This document shows, piece by piece, positions 6,457-14,752 of a stretch of DNA of 64,000 nucleotides. A model generated the notes under the pieces. It saw only the letters and a list, made by a program, of their open reading frames with translations, ran no database searches and was not told where the DNA came from. This DNA comes from Bacillus_BE sp042263505 (lineage in GTDB: Bacteria > Bacillota > Bacilli > Bacillales > Cytobacillaceae). Both the position numbers and the translations under genes were made by a program. The stretch lies in the NCBI RefSeq assembly GCF_042263505.1, contig NZ_JBHKFI010000001.1, positions 1 to 64,000 of the forward strand. The letters are read 5' to 3'. Each line of letters opens with the position of its first letter. Within the stretch, counting starts at the first letter, position 1.

Positions 6457-7804
6457 AAGAAAGTGCTTCAGATTTTGTAAATGGTACTTGTTGAACGGTC
6501 TGTTCCATTTCTTGATTTTGGGAAACCTCGATATACTTAATATGATGTTCTTCCATTTCAACAATTTTGAACGTGTATTGATTAAAGTAAATAGTGTCGC
6601 CTTCTTTAACTTCATAGTTTTCTGTCAAAATCCAGCCGCCAATTGTATCCACATCTTCATCATCAATATTAAGACCAAGTAAATCATTTACTTCTGTCAC
6701 TAAAACTTTTGAATCGATGATATAATGATTTTCTTTTATTTTTTGAATCATAGGGACTTCATCGGCATCAAACTCATCGCGTATTTCTCCAACGATTTCT
6801 TCAATAATGTCTTCAACTGTGACCAGACCAGAAGTGCCACCATATTCATCCATTAATATGGCCATATGAATTCGTTCCTTTTGCATTTTGACAAGCAAGT
6901 CATGGATAGGAATGGAATCAATTACACGAATAATTGGCCTTGTATAGGTTTCAAGAGTTAAGGAAGATAAATGTTTATTCTTAATTAACTCGGTTAAGAT
7001 TTCTTTAATATTTACCATACCAATAATATGGTCTTTATCGCCATCAATGATTGGGTAACGAGTAAATTTTTCCTCTTGAACAGCTTGCAGAAACGTTTCA
7101 ATGGTATCATTTTTTGATAAAGAAACCATTTCTGTTCTTGGTACCATAATTTCCTTTGCAATACGATCATCAAAGTCAAAGATTTTGTTAACGTATCGAA
7201 ACTCTGATTGATTAATTTCACCACTTTTATAACTTTCCGAAAGAATCATGCGCAATTCTTCTTCTGAGTGGGCAATGTCATTTTCAGACGCTGGTTTAAG
7301 TCCAAAGATACTTGATGTTAAGCGTGCTGAACCATTTAGTACCCAAATAAATGGGAACATAACCTTATAAAATAAAATTAAAGGTTTTGAGGCAATTAAA
7401 GTTATGGTTTCTGCTTTTTGAATTGCTAATGTTTTTGGAGCCAGTTCTCCAACCACTACATGAATAAAGGTAATCAATGAGAAGGCAATCACAAGGGAAA
7501 TGACACCTGCAATCGCTTCTGGTATATGCATTTGGAGAAATAAGGGTTCGAGAATCTCTTCAACCGTAGGCTCCCCTAACCACCCAATGCCTAATGCCGT
7601 AACGGTAATACCAAGTTGGCAGGCGGATAAGTATTCATCCAAGCTAGTGATTACCTTTTTAGCGGCTACCGCACTCTTGTTTCCTTCTTCAATCAACTGA
7701 TCAATTCTTGTGCTTCTTACTCTAATAATCGCAAATTCAGAAGCTACAAAAAATGCGGTTAAAGCAATCAAAATGGCAATGATAACCAAGTTTAATATGT
7801 CCAA
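6455..7804 (-). CDS. CNNM/CorC-family membrane protein with CBS pair (yhdP/yhdT-like)
   Basis: About 449 aa. Order: a four-helix DUF21/CNNM membrane domain (residues 1-190, starting LVIIAILIALTAFFVASEFA), a CBS pair (about 205-335, ending in VEDIIEEIVGEI), and a CorC/HlyC C-terminal domain. Family members in B. subtilis (YhdP/MpfA, YhdT) work in magnesium efflux. I prefer TTG 7804, which follows AAGGA at normal spacing and matches the paralogue's start; TTG 7825 gives seven more residues with poor spacing. The leader holds two hairpins also found before the paralogue at 8658. It lies downstream of the MerR gene. Confidence 0.88.
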   Translation of the reverse strand: MDILNLVIIAILIALTAFFVASEFAIIRVRSTRIDQLIEEGNKSAVAAKKVITSLDEYLSACQLGITVTALGIGWLGEPTVEEILEPLFLQMHIPEAIAGVISLVIAFSLITFIHVVVGELAPKTLAIQKAETITLIASKPLILFYKVMFPFIWVLNGSARLTSSIFGLKPASENDIAHSEEELRMILSESYKSGEINQSEFRYVNKIFDFDDRIAKEIMVPRTEMVSLSKNDTIETFLQAVQEEKFTRYPIIDGDKDHIIGMVNIKEILTELIKNKHLSSLTLETYTRPIIRVIDSIPIHDLLVKMQKERIHMAILMDEYGGTSGLVTVEDIIEEIVGEIRDEFDADEVPMIQKIKENHYIIDSKVLVTEVNDLLGLNIDDEDVDTIGGWILTENYEVKEGDTIYFNQYTFKIVEMEEHHIKYIEVSQNQEMEQTVQQVPFTKSEALS

Positions 7805-7855
7805 ATAAATTTCCTTATCTCGCAATTAAACGAGTAAGGAGTCACCTCCTGATTT
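7805..7855 (-). promoter_or_regulatory. Two-hairpin leader of CNNM gene A
   Basis: On the minus strand: hairpin 1 AGGAG-GTGA-CTCCT (about 7851-7838) is followed at once by hairpin 2 CTTACTCG-TTTAATTG-CGAGATAAG. The 3' arm of hairpin 2 contains the AAGGA ribosome binding site. The same arrangement with different bases stands before the paralogue, which suggests a conserved translational control element. Confidence 0.5.
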
Positions 7856-7873
7856 TTTCCAAAATAAATTTTG

Positions 7874-8293
7874 CTAGCTAGAAATTTTCAATAAAGATTT
7901 TAATAAAGCAGCACCCTCAGAAGATAACTTTTGCTTTTGCTCATCATCCAATTTTTCAAGGATAGGGACGAGAACGGAAATATCATTTTCTAGCTGTTTC
8001 ATCTGTTGGGTGACAGTCCTAATTTGTTTTTCCATTTGCCCTTTATGAAGATTTGAAGCTTTCTTTAATTCTAGTTTTCTCTTAATCTCATCAAGTGGAA
8101 TATGCATTTTTTTGCATTCACTAATAAAATATAAGTCAACTAATGCATCTTCAGAGTAGATTCGATAATTTGCCTCGGAACGGTCAGGAATTAAAAGACC
8201 GAGACTGGTATAATAATCGATTGTTCTCTTGGATACATTTGCCCTATTTGCTAGTTCGCCGATACGATAGACAGCCCCATCATACCACCTCAA
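7874..8293 (-). CDS. MerR-family transcriptional regulator (yhdQ-like)
   Basis: A winged-helix MerR domain at the N-terminus (VYRIGELANRANVSKRTIDYYTSLGLL) is followed by a long helix about residues 70-115 and a short tail (LSSEGAALLKSLLKISS). No C-terminal Cys pair typical of copper or zinc sensors is visible. The start is uncertain. TTG 8293 gives the frame opening RWYDGAVYRIGELA; the frame stays open to TTG 8344. Between two CNNM genes this matches the B. subtilis yhdP-yhdQ-yhdT neighbourhood, so it may control them. A promoter is readable upstream at 8414-8443. Confidence 0.75.
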   Translation of the reverse strand: MRWYDGAVYRIGELANRANVSKRTIDYYTSLGLLIPDRSEANYRIYSEDALVDLYFISECKKMHIPLDEIKRKLELKKASNLHKGQMEKQIRTVTQQMKQLENDISVLVPILEKLDDEQKQKLSSEGAALLKSLLKISS

Positions 8294-8413
8294 CTTATCA
8301 TAAAAAATTTGTATCAATTCATTTTGTGTAATAATTTTATACAAAATGATTCGTCTTCCTTCGATAAATCACTATATTTTTAAGAAAAATATGCGTATTG
8401 GAAGTTATATTTC

Positions 8414-8443
8414 ATTATACAGGATATCAAACCGTACAGTCAA
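8414..8443 (-). promoter_or_regulatory. Sigma-A-type promoter for the MerR gene
   Basis: The minus strand reads TTGACT (8443-8438), an 18-base spacer, then TATAAT (8419-8414). The spacer contains GTACGGTTTGATATCC. MerR activators often act on promoters with stretched spacers, so autoregulation is possible. Confidence 0.6.
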
Positions 8444-8618
8444 ACGTGATCGTTTTTATTTGGTAGAAGTTGTAAAATAGGAAGTTCGTTTGCGGCTAAT
8501 ATTCTTAGTCTGAGCTTCTGTTCGTTCATTGAGTAATTTTCTATATTTTATGTAAAAAAATACCTTATATGAATTATTATGCTTTAAATAATTAGAAATT
8601 TCAAATAATTCATGCCGC

Positions 8619-8645
8619 AAAAAAGCTGCAGGGAAGTGTGCAGCT
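8619..8645 (-). terminator. Terminator of CNNM gene B
   Basis: The minus strand reads AGCTGCA-CACTTCCC-TGCAGCT followed by six T. It is 13 bases after the stop codon. Confidence 0.85.
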
Positions 8646-8657
8646 CATTTTTTAAAA

Positions 8658-9998
8658 TTAATCAGCATGATTTTCAATTAATTGTTCTTGTTTCTCCTTT
8701 TTTGCAGGATTCTTTTTCACTTCTATATACATGATGTGGTGTCCTTCAATTTCTTTGACAATAAAATTGTATCCTTCAGCCTCGATGATTTCACCTTGAA
8801 GGAGGTCAAATTTCTGCGTTAATAACCAACCGCCAATTGTGTCAACTTCCTCATCATCAAGATTGGTACCTAATAGATCATTTACTTCTGAAATTAATAC
8901 CTTTGCATCTAAGATGTAGTGATCTTGGCTAATCTTTTGGATAAGCGGTAATTCATCGGTATCAAATTCATCACGTATTTCCCCAACAATTTCCTCTAAA
9001 ATATCTTCAACGGTGACTAGCCCTGCAGTGCCGCCGTATTCGTCAGATAATATCGCCATATGGGCACGGTCTCTTTGTAGCATAACGAGTAAGTCGTGAA
9101 TCGGAATGGATTCTATGACATGAAGGACTGGTTTAATATAGTTTTTCAATGGGTGCTCGTCTACGCATTTATTTTGAATGCAATCGGTGAGAATTTCTTT
9201 AATATTAATTATTCCGATAATATTATCTTTATCGCCATCGGTTACTGGATAGCGTGTGTATTTTTCCTCTTGAACCATTGCTAGAATTTCACTCATAGTT
9301 GCATCAACCGATAGACTAATCATTTCGGTCCGAGGTACCATAATTTCCTTTGCAATACGGTCATCAAATTCAAAGATTTTATTCACGTATTTATATTCAT
9401 AAGGGTTGATTTCTCCACTTTTCACGCTTTCTGAGAGGATAATTCTTAGTTCTTCCTCTGAGTGGGCAATCTCATTCTCTGAAGCTGGTTTTAAACCAAA
9501 TAAACTTGTGATAAATCGGGAAGAATGGTTTAGAATCCAAATAAAAGGGAACATGATTTTGCTAAAAACAATCAGTGGTTTTGCAAAATGGAGTGTAATC
9601 CATTCAGCCTTTTGAATCGCAAAGGTTTTAGGTGACAATTCTCCAATTACTACATTTAAAAAGGTTATAATCGAAAAGGCAATAATAAAAGATAATACTT
9701 GACTAATTGATGGTTGAAGATGAATTTTCTCGAATAACGGATCAAGAAGATCCTGCACTGTTGGCTCTCCAAGCCATCCAAGACCTAATGATGCAATAGT
9801 TATGCCCAATTGACAAGCTGATAAATAGGCATCTAAGTTTGACGTTACTTTCTTGGCCGCTTGAGCTTGTATGTTTCCTTCACCAATCAGTTGATCAATC
9901 CTTGTGGTGCGTACTTTGACGATAGCGAATTCAGATGCAACAAAAAAAGAAGTAAAAGCAATTAATAAGATAAGTAGTATAACGTTAAATAAAGCCAT
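8658..9998 (-). CDS. CNNM/CorC-family membrane protein with CBS pair, paralogue
   Basis: A 446-aa paralogue of the 6455-7804 product, with identical domain order: CNNM membrane domain (FFVASEFAIVKVRTTRIDQ), CBS pair with SEEELRIILSESVKSGEINP before it, VTVEDILEEIVGEIRDEFD at its end, and a CorC C-domain. Likely role: magnesium or cobalt efflux or its regulation. ATG 9998 follows TAAGGA. A promoter is at 10074-10102 and a two-hairpin leader at 9999-10036. The transcript is separate from the MerR gene, since a terminator lies after this gene. Confidence 0.88.
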   Translation of the reverse strand: MALFNVILLILLIAFTSFFVASEFAIVKVRTTRIDQLIGEGNIQAQAAKKVTSNLDAYLSACQLGITIASLGLGWLGEPTVQDLLDPLFEKIHLQPSISQVLSFIIAFSIITFLNVVIGELSPKTFAIQKAEWITLHFAKPLIVFSKIMFPFIWILNHSSRFITSLFGLKPASENEIAHSEEELRIILSESVKSGEINPYEYKYVNKIFEFDDRIAKEIMVPRTEMISLSVDATMSEILAMVQEEKYTRYPVTDGDKDNIIGIINIKEILTDCIQNKCVDEHPLKNYIKPVLHVIESIPIHDLLVMLQRDRAHMAILSDEYGGTAGLVTVEDILEEIVGEIRDEFDTDELPLIQKISQDHYILDAKVLISEVNDLLGTNLDDEEVDTIGGWLLTQKFDLLQGEIIEAEGYNFIVKEIEGHHIMYIEVKKNPAKKEKQEQLIENHAD

Positions 9999-10036
9999 TA
10001 TTTTGTCCTTACAACAAGTAAGGGATTCACCCCCTG
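9999..10036 (-). promoter_or_regulatory. Two-hairpin leader of CNNM gene B
   Basis: Minus strand: AGGG-GGTGAAT-CCCT, then CCTTAC-TTGTT-GTAAGG, whose 3' arm is the ribosome binding site TAAGGA. Compared with gene A's leader, both stems are kept although paired bases differ, and GGTGA and TTACT are constant. Confidence 0.5.
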
Positions 10037-10073
10037 AAGAATACGGTTATATGTACTTTTCCCTTATTATTTA

Positions 10074-10102
10074 ATTTTACAATTATAAACAAAAGCTGAC
10101 AA
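10074..10102 (-). promoter_or_regulatory. Sigma-A-type promoter of CNNM gene B
   Basis: Minus strand TTGTCA (10102-10097), a 17-base spacer, TAAAAT (10079-10074). The predicted start near 10067 gives a leader of about 70 bases that carries the two hairpins. Confidence 0.6.
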
Positions 10103-10193
10103 ATTGTTTTATGCCTAAATCATGACATTAAGGGGAATTTAGCGAATCACTTTCGGGATAAGGGGTAGTAGATGAATGGAAATGGATAACTAT

Positions 10194-10736
10194 TTATTTC
10201 TTCCATTCATGAGCGAGCATGCTATAAACAATGAGATTATGGAATCGATTATTCAATCTCTCTCCTTCTCTAAGGATTCCTTCTCTAATAAAACCGATTT
10301 TTTCAGGAATCGCACGGCTCTTCCAATTATGCTCCCCACAACTTATTTCAATGCGATGGAGCTTTAATTCATGAAAGGTATAATGGATGAGGGCAAAGGT
10401 ACTTCTAACCATAATGCCATTTCCTTGAAAACCCTCTCCAAGGAAATAACCAATACTAGTTTGGTAATTAAACCAATCGATATGGTTTAGACTAATGCAG
10501 CCAACTAGAATATTTTTGTAACGAATCCCCAGATTTAAGCTGCTATACTCTGCAAATTGCTGGAGCCAATGATGGATAATTTGTTTATAATGCTCTGGAG
10601 ATGAAATGCTGTCTACCCATGGAAGCCATTTGCGTAAATGCTGTCGATTGGAGTCTACGAGGTAAAACAACTCTTCTGCATGGTGAGGCTGCAGTAACTG
10701 AAGTTCAATATCGTGATCAACTCTTAATGTAAACAC
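10194..10736 (-). CDS. GNAT acetyltransferase, RimJ/RimL-like
   Basis: A 180-aa N-acetyltransferase of the family that modifies ribosomal protein N-termini and related substrates. It opens LRVDHDIELQLLQPHHAEELF, has the acetyl-CoA pyrophosphate loop GFQGNGIM near residue 105, and ends with the typical IGFIREGILREGE segment. The substrate cannot be told. The start appears to be GTG 10736, ten bases after GAGAGGA. The start and the ribosome binding site lie inside a 12-bp inverted repeat that could hold them in a hairpin. Confidence 0.85.
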   Translation of the reverse strand: MFTLRVDHDIELQLLQPHHAEELFYLVDSNRQHLRKWLPWVDSISSPEHYKQIIHHWLQQFAEYSSLNLGIRYKNILVGCISLNHIDWFNYQTSIGYFLGEGFQGNGIMVRSTFALIHYTFHELKLHRIEISCGEHNWKSRAIPEKIGFIREGILREGERLNNRFHNLIVYSMLAHEWKK

Positions 10737-10776
10737 ATAAACACAATCCTCTCAAAAACTGTATTTGTGTTTATGT
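10735..10776 (-). promoter_or_regulatory. 12-bp inverted repeat around the GNAT ribosome binding site
   Basis: ACATAAACACAA (10735-10746) is perfectly repeated as TTGTGTTTATGT (10765-10776). The 18-base loop holds the GAGAGGA site, and one arm reaches into the GTG start codon. It could be an operator or a translational hairpin. Confidence 0.55.
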
Positions 10777-10809
10777 ATATGGAACCGAATGAATTGAGTT
10801 GACAAAAAT

Positions 10810-11691
10810 TTAGGCATTTTCTTTAATCTGATAGGGTTCAATATGGATAAATGCCCTGCTGACTTTGTGTTCCTTTAATAGACGCTCTTCAATTTTTTCT
10901 GTAATCGCATGGCTTTCCACAACATTAAGTGTAGGATTGACGGTAATGGTTGCTTCAATTAATATTTGACTGCCATGCATTCTTCCTTTTAATTCTGTAA
11001 TTTTGATAACCCCTGGTGTTGATGCAATGGTTTCATGAATACTTGATAATAAATTCGTGTCAAAGCCATCGGAAAGGGAGTAAGAAGATTCCTTGAAGAT
11101 GTCCCAACCTGTTTTACAAATGAGAAGACCAACAATGACAGCAATGAGAATATCAAGCCAATCAATTCCCCAGTTAGTTCCCATAATTCCTATAAAAGCT
11201 CCCATGCTTACAAATGCATCTGAACGGTTATCGTAGGCAACGGCTTTTAAAGAAGCACTATTTATTTTTTTGGATAGCTTAAGGTTATAGTGAGATACAC
11301 TGTACATGATGATGGCACAGCCTAATGCAGTAAAGCCAGCAAGCCAATCTGGGTTGGTAACACTAGATTTGAAAAATGTCTGGATCCCGTTAATGATAAC
11401 TTGAATTCCAACAGTAAACATTATAAACGCTGCAATTAAGGAAGAAATCGTCTCCGCACGAGAATGACCGTATAAATGGTTGTGATCGGGTGGTTTTCTA
11501 GAAATTTTTAAACCAATTAAAATGGCGATGGAGGAAAGAATATCAGTTGAATTATTCAATCCATCTGCCCATAGTCCTTCTGAATCTCCAATCTTTCCAA
11601 TTGTTAGTTTAAGAATAGATAATAAGATGTATGTGAATAGGCTTAACCATACTCCTTTATCAGCTTGAATTGATTTCTGCACTCTGTTCAT
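10810..11691 (-). CDS. Cation diffusion facilitator, MneP/MneS-like
   Basis: A 293-aa metal exporter with about six membrane helices and a C-terminal metallochaperone-like domain (ITELKGRMHGSQILIEATIT). The metal-site region reads GLWADGLNNSTDILSS and ends D-x3-D in TM5 (VAYDNRSDAF), i.e. N/D and D/D sets, unlike the His-containing zinc CDF at 4376. This favours manganese or iron. The motif PPDHNHLYGHSRAE is typical. ATG 11691 follows a GGGGG stretch; the 15-codon upstream extension is unlikely. B. subtilis has two such Mn exporters, MneP and MneS; I cannot tell which is closer. Confidence 0.82.
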   Translation of the reverse strand: MNRVQKSIQADKGVWLSLFTYILLSILKLTIGKIGDSEGLWADGLNNSTDILSSIAILIGLKISRKPPDHNHLYGHSRAETISSLIAAFIMFTVGIQVIINGIQTFFKSSVTNPDWLAGFTALGCAIIMYSVSHYNLKLSKKINSASLKAVAYDNRSDAFVSMGAFIGIMGTNWGIDWLDILIAVIVGLLICKTGWDIFKESSYSLSDGFDTNLLSSIHETIASTPGVIKITELKGRMHGSQILIEATITVNPTLNVVESHAITEKIEERLLKEHKVSRAFIHIEPYQIKENA

Positions 11692-11876
11692 AAATGAAAC
11701 CCCCAATATCTTGTCCACCCATTTAAACCTTATCAAATCAAGGTTGTGTGAGTCTACAGCAAAATTGTCGCATAGAGGAAGTACTATTTCCTTTAGGTAA
11801 TTTTTTTGGATAAAGGAAAAATAATGAAGCTATGAGGTATGTCACGGCAAATCTTAATAATTTGTGAATAATAAAG

Positions 11877-11913
11877 GAGAATCATTCTCAATTAGTTGTA
11901 TTTTAGGTATAAT
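11877..11913 (+). promoter_or_regulatory. Fur box and promoter of feoAB
   Basis: GAGAATCATTCTC (11877-11889) is a perfect 6-1-6 palindrome of Fur type. It covers the -35 TTCTCA (11885-11890). The -10 TATAAT is at 11908-11913 with a 17-base spacer. Iron-dependent repression of the operon is the direct reading. Confidence 0.75.
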
Positions 11914-11966
11914 TGGTTTTGTAAAGATAGTGAAAGAAAAATCCAATCTAATGTCGGGTGAGATTT

Positions 11967-12191
11967 ATGTTAAGTCAATTGAAAAAAGGTGTAAAAGCGA
12001 GAATCAAAAATATATCAGAAATAGATGCATTGGTTCGCAGAAGATTATTAGACCTAGGGATTACGGAAGGTTCTGAGGTTTGTGTAAAATGCGCAATGCC
12101 CTTTGGAGGTCCTTTTATGATTGAATCCTATGGACAATGTATTGGAATTAGAAGAAAAGAAGCGAGCCGAATTGAGGTGGAAAAATTGTGA
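11967..12191 (+). CDS. feoA: FeoA ferrous iron transport protein
   Basis: A 74-aa SH3-like cytosolic protein. The family pattern LKKGVKARI...RRRLLDLGITEGSEVCVK...GGPFMIESYGQCIGIRRKEASRI is complete. It binds or stabilises FeoB. ATG 11967 is chosen over GTG 11958 because CGGGTGAG lies at proper distance. The stop overlaps the feoB start. Confidence 0.92.
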   Translation: MLSQLKKGVKARIKNISEIDALVRRRLLDLGITEGSEVCVKCAMPFGGPFMIESYGQCIGIRRKEASRIEVEKL

Positions 12192-14197
12192 TGGAAATAG
12201 CACTACTGGGGAATCCGAACACAGGGAAAACATCACTGTTTAACAATCTAACAGGTTCTTATGAATATGTCGGAAACTGGAGTGGTGTGACAGTTGAGAA
12301 AAAGGTTGGTGTTTTTAAAAATAAACAAGATTACTTGATTGATTTACCGGGAATATACTCATTAAATCCTCTATCAAGGGATGAAGGAGTTGTGACAAAC
12401 TTTTTTCTCACTGAATCCTTTGATAAATTATTAAATATTATTGATGCCTCTCAGCTTGAGCGAAATCTGCATTTGACCATTCAATTGCTCGAGTACGGAA
12501 AACCAGTAGTAATTGGCTTAAATATGGTGGATGTTGCAAAAAATCGTGGCATACAGGTGAGTCCAGAGGAGCTATCTAAGGCTCTCGGCGTACCTGTTTC
12601 AGCAGTTGTTGCAAGAAATGGAAAGGGTTGTGACAAACTTTCAGATTTAATTGTTAAGGAACAAACGAGCAATCCTAAAGTCAACTTAATCGATTACGGC
12701 AGAGAGATTGAACAAGCTATTGATAAGCTCACTGAACTTTTACAAGGCAAAACAGAGCATTCCACTAGATGGTTAGCTCTTCAGTTTTTAGAGGGGAATC
12801 AATATGTCAAAAGATATTTAAGTCAGTTAATTGATCCAGATTTACTTGCAGATTTAGTCCAAGCAGTTGAGCAATCTGTTAAAAAGGCATATGGAGTCAA
12901 ATCTTTAGATCAATATATATATCAAAAAAGAAAAGAATTTATCAGTCGCATTGTCTTTGCAGCCACTGAAAGAAAAGCAAAAAAGGTTGTTCCTTTATCT
13001 GAGAGAATTGATGCAATTGTAACAAATAAAATTATAGGAATTCCTATTTTTTTAGGGTTAATGTATGTCATGTTTGAGTTAACGTTTGATTGGCTTGGAT
13101 TTCCATTATCGGATGCATTAGATGGTTTTATCTCGGGTCCGTTAACTTCAGGAATAGAAAGTGTATTAGCCCATTTAGGCGCCTCTACATTTATCCATGA
13201 CTTAATTATTGATGGAATTGTTGCAGGGGTAGGCGGGGTTATAGTCTTTGTACCGCAGATTATAATTTTATTCTTCTTTATCTCTGTGTTAGAGGATTCG
13301 GGTTATATGGCACGGGTTGCGCTTGTGATGGACCGAATTATGGAGTCAGTTGGACTTAATGGAAAAGCATTCATCCCTATGATCATTGGCTTTGGCTGTA
13401 ATGTCCCTGGAGTTATGGCAGCGAGAACGATTGAAACACCGAAAGAAAGATTGTTAACGATATTGCTAACCCCATTAATGTCCTGTTCTGCACGGTTACC
13501 GGTATACGCACTGTTTGTCGGAGCCTTTTTTGATGGCTACAAGGCTTTGATTGTTTTATCGCTTTATGTGCTTGGAGTAGTCGTTGCATTGCTGTTAGCC
13601 AAAATTTTCTCTTCCACTATTTTAAAGGGAGAAACATCCTTATTTGTTATTGAACTTCCTCCATATCGATTGCCACAGGCACAAGCTTTATGGAGAAGTA
13701 CTTGGGATAAAGGAAAAGGATTTCTTCGCAAGGCGGGAACATTTATTTTTGCCGGATCTGCTTTTATTTGGTTATTAACTTATGCGGGACCAAGCGGTTT
13801 GAATGTTCCAATGGATAAAAGCTTTTTAGCTGTTATTGGTGGGATTGTCGCTCCGATTTTAGGCCCAATCGGTTTTGGAACATGGCAAGCAGGTTCTTCA
13901 TTAATCACTGGTTTCTTAGCGAAAGAAGTCATTATTTCAACGATGAATATAATATATTTTGTACCTGACCAAGCAAGTCTTCAAGGAATTATGGCGAATT
14001 TCTATACGCCACTTTCCGCTTTTAGTTTTATGGCATTTATCCTATTATATATTCCTTGTTTAGCAACTGTGGCTACCATCTATAAAGAAACTGGGTCAAA
14101 AAAGTGGACATTCTTTTCAATGGGATATGCACTATGTATAGCTTACTTTATTGCCCTAATCATATATCAAGGTGGAAAACTTCTAGGGTTTTCTTAA
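12191..14197 (+). CDS. feoB: FeoB ferrous iron transporter
   Basis: A 668-aa membrane G-protein for Fe2+ uptake. The N-terminal GTPase has G1 GNPNTGKTS, G3 DLPG and G4 NMVD. A helical GDI-like region follows (to about 265). The membrane part has two gate motifs: ARTIETPKERLLTILLTPLMSCSARLPVY and, near the end, KEVIISTMNIIY. The length is near the usual short Firmicute FeoB. ATG 12191 shares bases with the feoA stop; GTG 12188 is an equally spaced alternative. A Fur box precedes the operon. Confidence 0.95.
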   Translation: MEIALLGNPNTGKTSLFNNLTGSYEYVGNWSGVTVEKKVGVFKNKQDYLIDLPGIYSLNPLSRDEGVVTNFFLTESFDKLLNIIDASQLERNLHLTIQLLEYGKPVVIGLNMVDVAKNRGIQVSPEELSKALGVPVSAVVARNGKGCDKLSDLIVKEQTSNPKVNLIDYGREIEQAIDKLTELLQGKTEHSTRWLALQFLEGNQYVKRYLSQLIDPDLLADLVQAVEQSVKKAYGVKSLDQYIYQKRKEFISRIVFAATERKAKKVVPLSERIDAIVTNKIIGIPIFLGLMYVMFELTFDWLGFPLSDALDGFISGPLTSGIESVLAHLGASTFIHDLIIDGIVAGVGGVIVFVPQIIILFFFISVLEDSGYMARVALVMDRIMESVGLNGKAFIPMIIGFGCNVPGVMAARTIETPKERLLTILLTPLMSCSARLPVYALFVGAFFDGYKALIVLSLYVLGVVVALLLAKIFSSTILKGETSLFVIELPPYRLPQAQALWRSTWDKGKGFLRKAGTFIFAGSAFIWLLTYAGPSGLNVPMDKSFLAVIGGIVAPILGPIGFGTWQAGSSLITGFLAKEVIISTMNIIYFVPDQASLQGIMANFYTPLSAFSFMAFILLYIPCLATVATIYKETGSKKWTFFSMGYALCIAYFIALIIYQGGKLLGFS

Positions 14198-14216
14198 AAA
14201 TAAGAGGTGTGAGAAC

Positions 14217-14363
14217 ATGATTATTAATATACTAATTGGCTGTGCTATATTCGGATACGCCGGATGGGCATTGTTTAAATTTATCAAACGTTCAAAGCAA
14301 GGAAAATGTGCTGCTTGTTCAGTAAAGGACTCATGTAATCGTTGTGAGCCTGTAAAAAAATAG
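14217..14363 (+). CDS. FeoB-associated Cys-rich membrane protein
   Basis: A 48-aa protein starting at ATG 14217 after GAGGTG, 19 bases past feoB. It has one membrane helix (residues 2-20, MIINILIGCAIFGYAGWALF), a basic stop (KFIKRSK) and a Cys-rich tail with four Cys (CAACSVKDSCNRC). It matches the FeoB-associated family by size, topology and location. It is probably an accessory of ferrous iron uptake, and its Cys could hold iron; the role is not established. Confidence 0.85.
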   Translation: MIINILIGCAIFGYAGWALFKFIKRSKQGKCAACSVKDSCNRCEPVKK

Positions 14364-14542
14364 ACAATTTGAGGAGACTCCTCAAAGGTGGTTATTCACT
14401 TTGTTGATGTTTTGGCAAGCAAGGAAAAATGTCACAAAAAATTCACTTATTTGGCATAAAACTTTCGAATTTTGTCCAAAGAAAATGGTCGGATTGTGAT
14501 AATTTAAAAATAATCATTGTTTTTCAAGGGGGAGAAGCAAAC

Positions 14543-14635
14543 ATGGATCAGTTTACTATTACTTTAGCTATTGCAAGCATCATGGTGCTTGGATATTATA
14601 TCGGATGTGCAATTGCTGGTAAGTCACAATCATAA
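14543..14635 (+). CDS. 30-aa single-helix membrane peptide
   Basis: ATG 14543 follows AAGGGGGAGAAGCAAAC. The peptide is almost entirely one membrane helix (residues 5-25) with a short polar tail AGKSQS. A strong terminator follows 10 bases later, which supports an expressed unit. It lies 179 bases after the FeoB-associated gene and may be in the same transcript or separate. The family is not recognised. Confidence 0.6.
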   Translation: MDQFTITLAIASIMVLGYYIGCAIAGKSQS

Positions 14636-14644
14636 AAATTCTTT

Positions 14645-14678
14645 TGCTGCTTGTCTTTAGTCAAGCAGCTTTTTTTTA
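14645..14678 (+). terminator. Terminator after the feo region
   Basis: GCTGCTTG (14646) pairs with CAAGCAGC (14662) across TCTTTAGT, followed by eight T. Confidence 0.9.
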
Positions 14679-14688
14679 ACCATTGAAG

Positions 14689-14710
14689 GGGCTGACAATA
14701 TGTCAGCCCC
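14689..14710. other. Hairpin downstream of the SASP gene
   Basis: GGGGCTGACA pairs with TGTCAGCCCC around a 2-4 base turn. On the minus strand it follows the SASP stop by about 45 bases and may end that transcript, though no T run follows directly. Confidence 0.5.
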
Positions 14711-14752
14711 AAGCCATTTTCATATATAGTTATTTAATCTAAAAGCAATAAA

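Noticed and set aside
6334..6615. N-terminal extension of the secreted protein frame
   Set aside because: It overlaps the CNNM gene and a terminator; a signal peptide and a strong ribosome binding site start at 6333.
14498..14521. Second Fur-like sequence TGATAAT...ATAATCA before the 30-aa peptide
   Set aside because: The half-sites are six bases apart instead of the usual 7-1-7 layout, so it is probably chance in AT-rich DNA.
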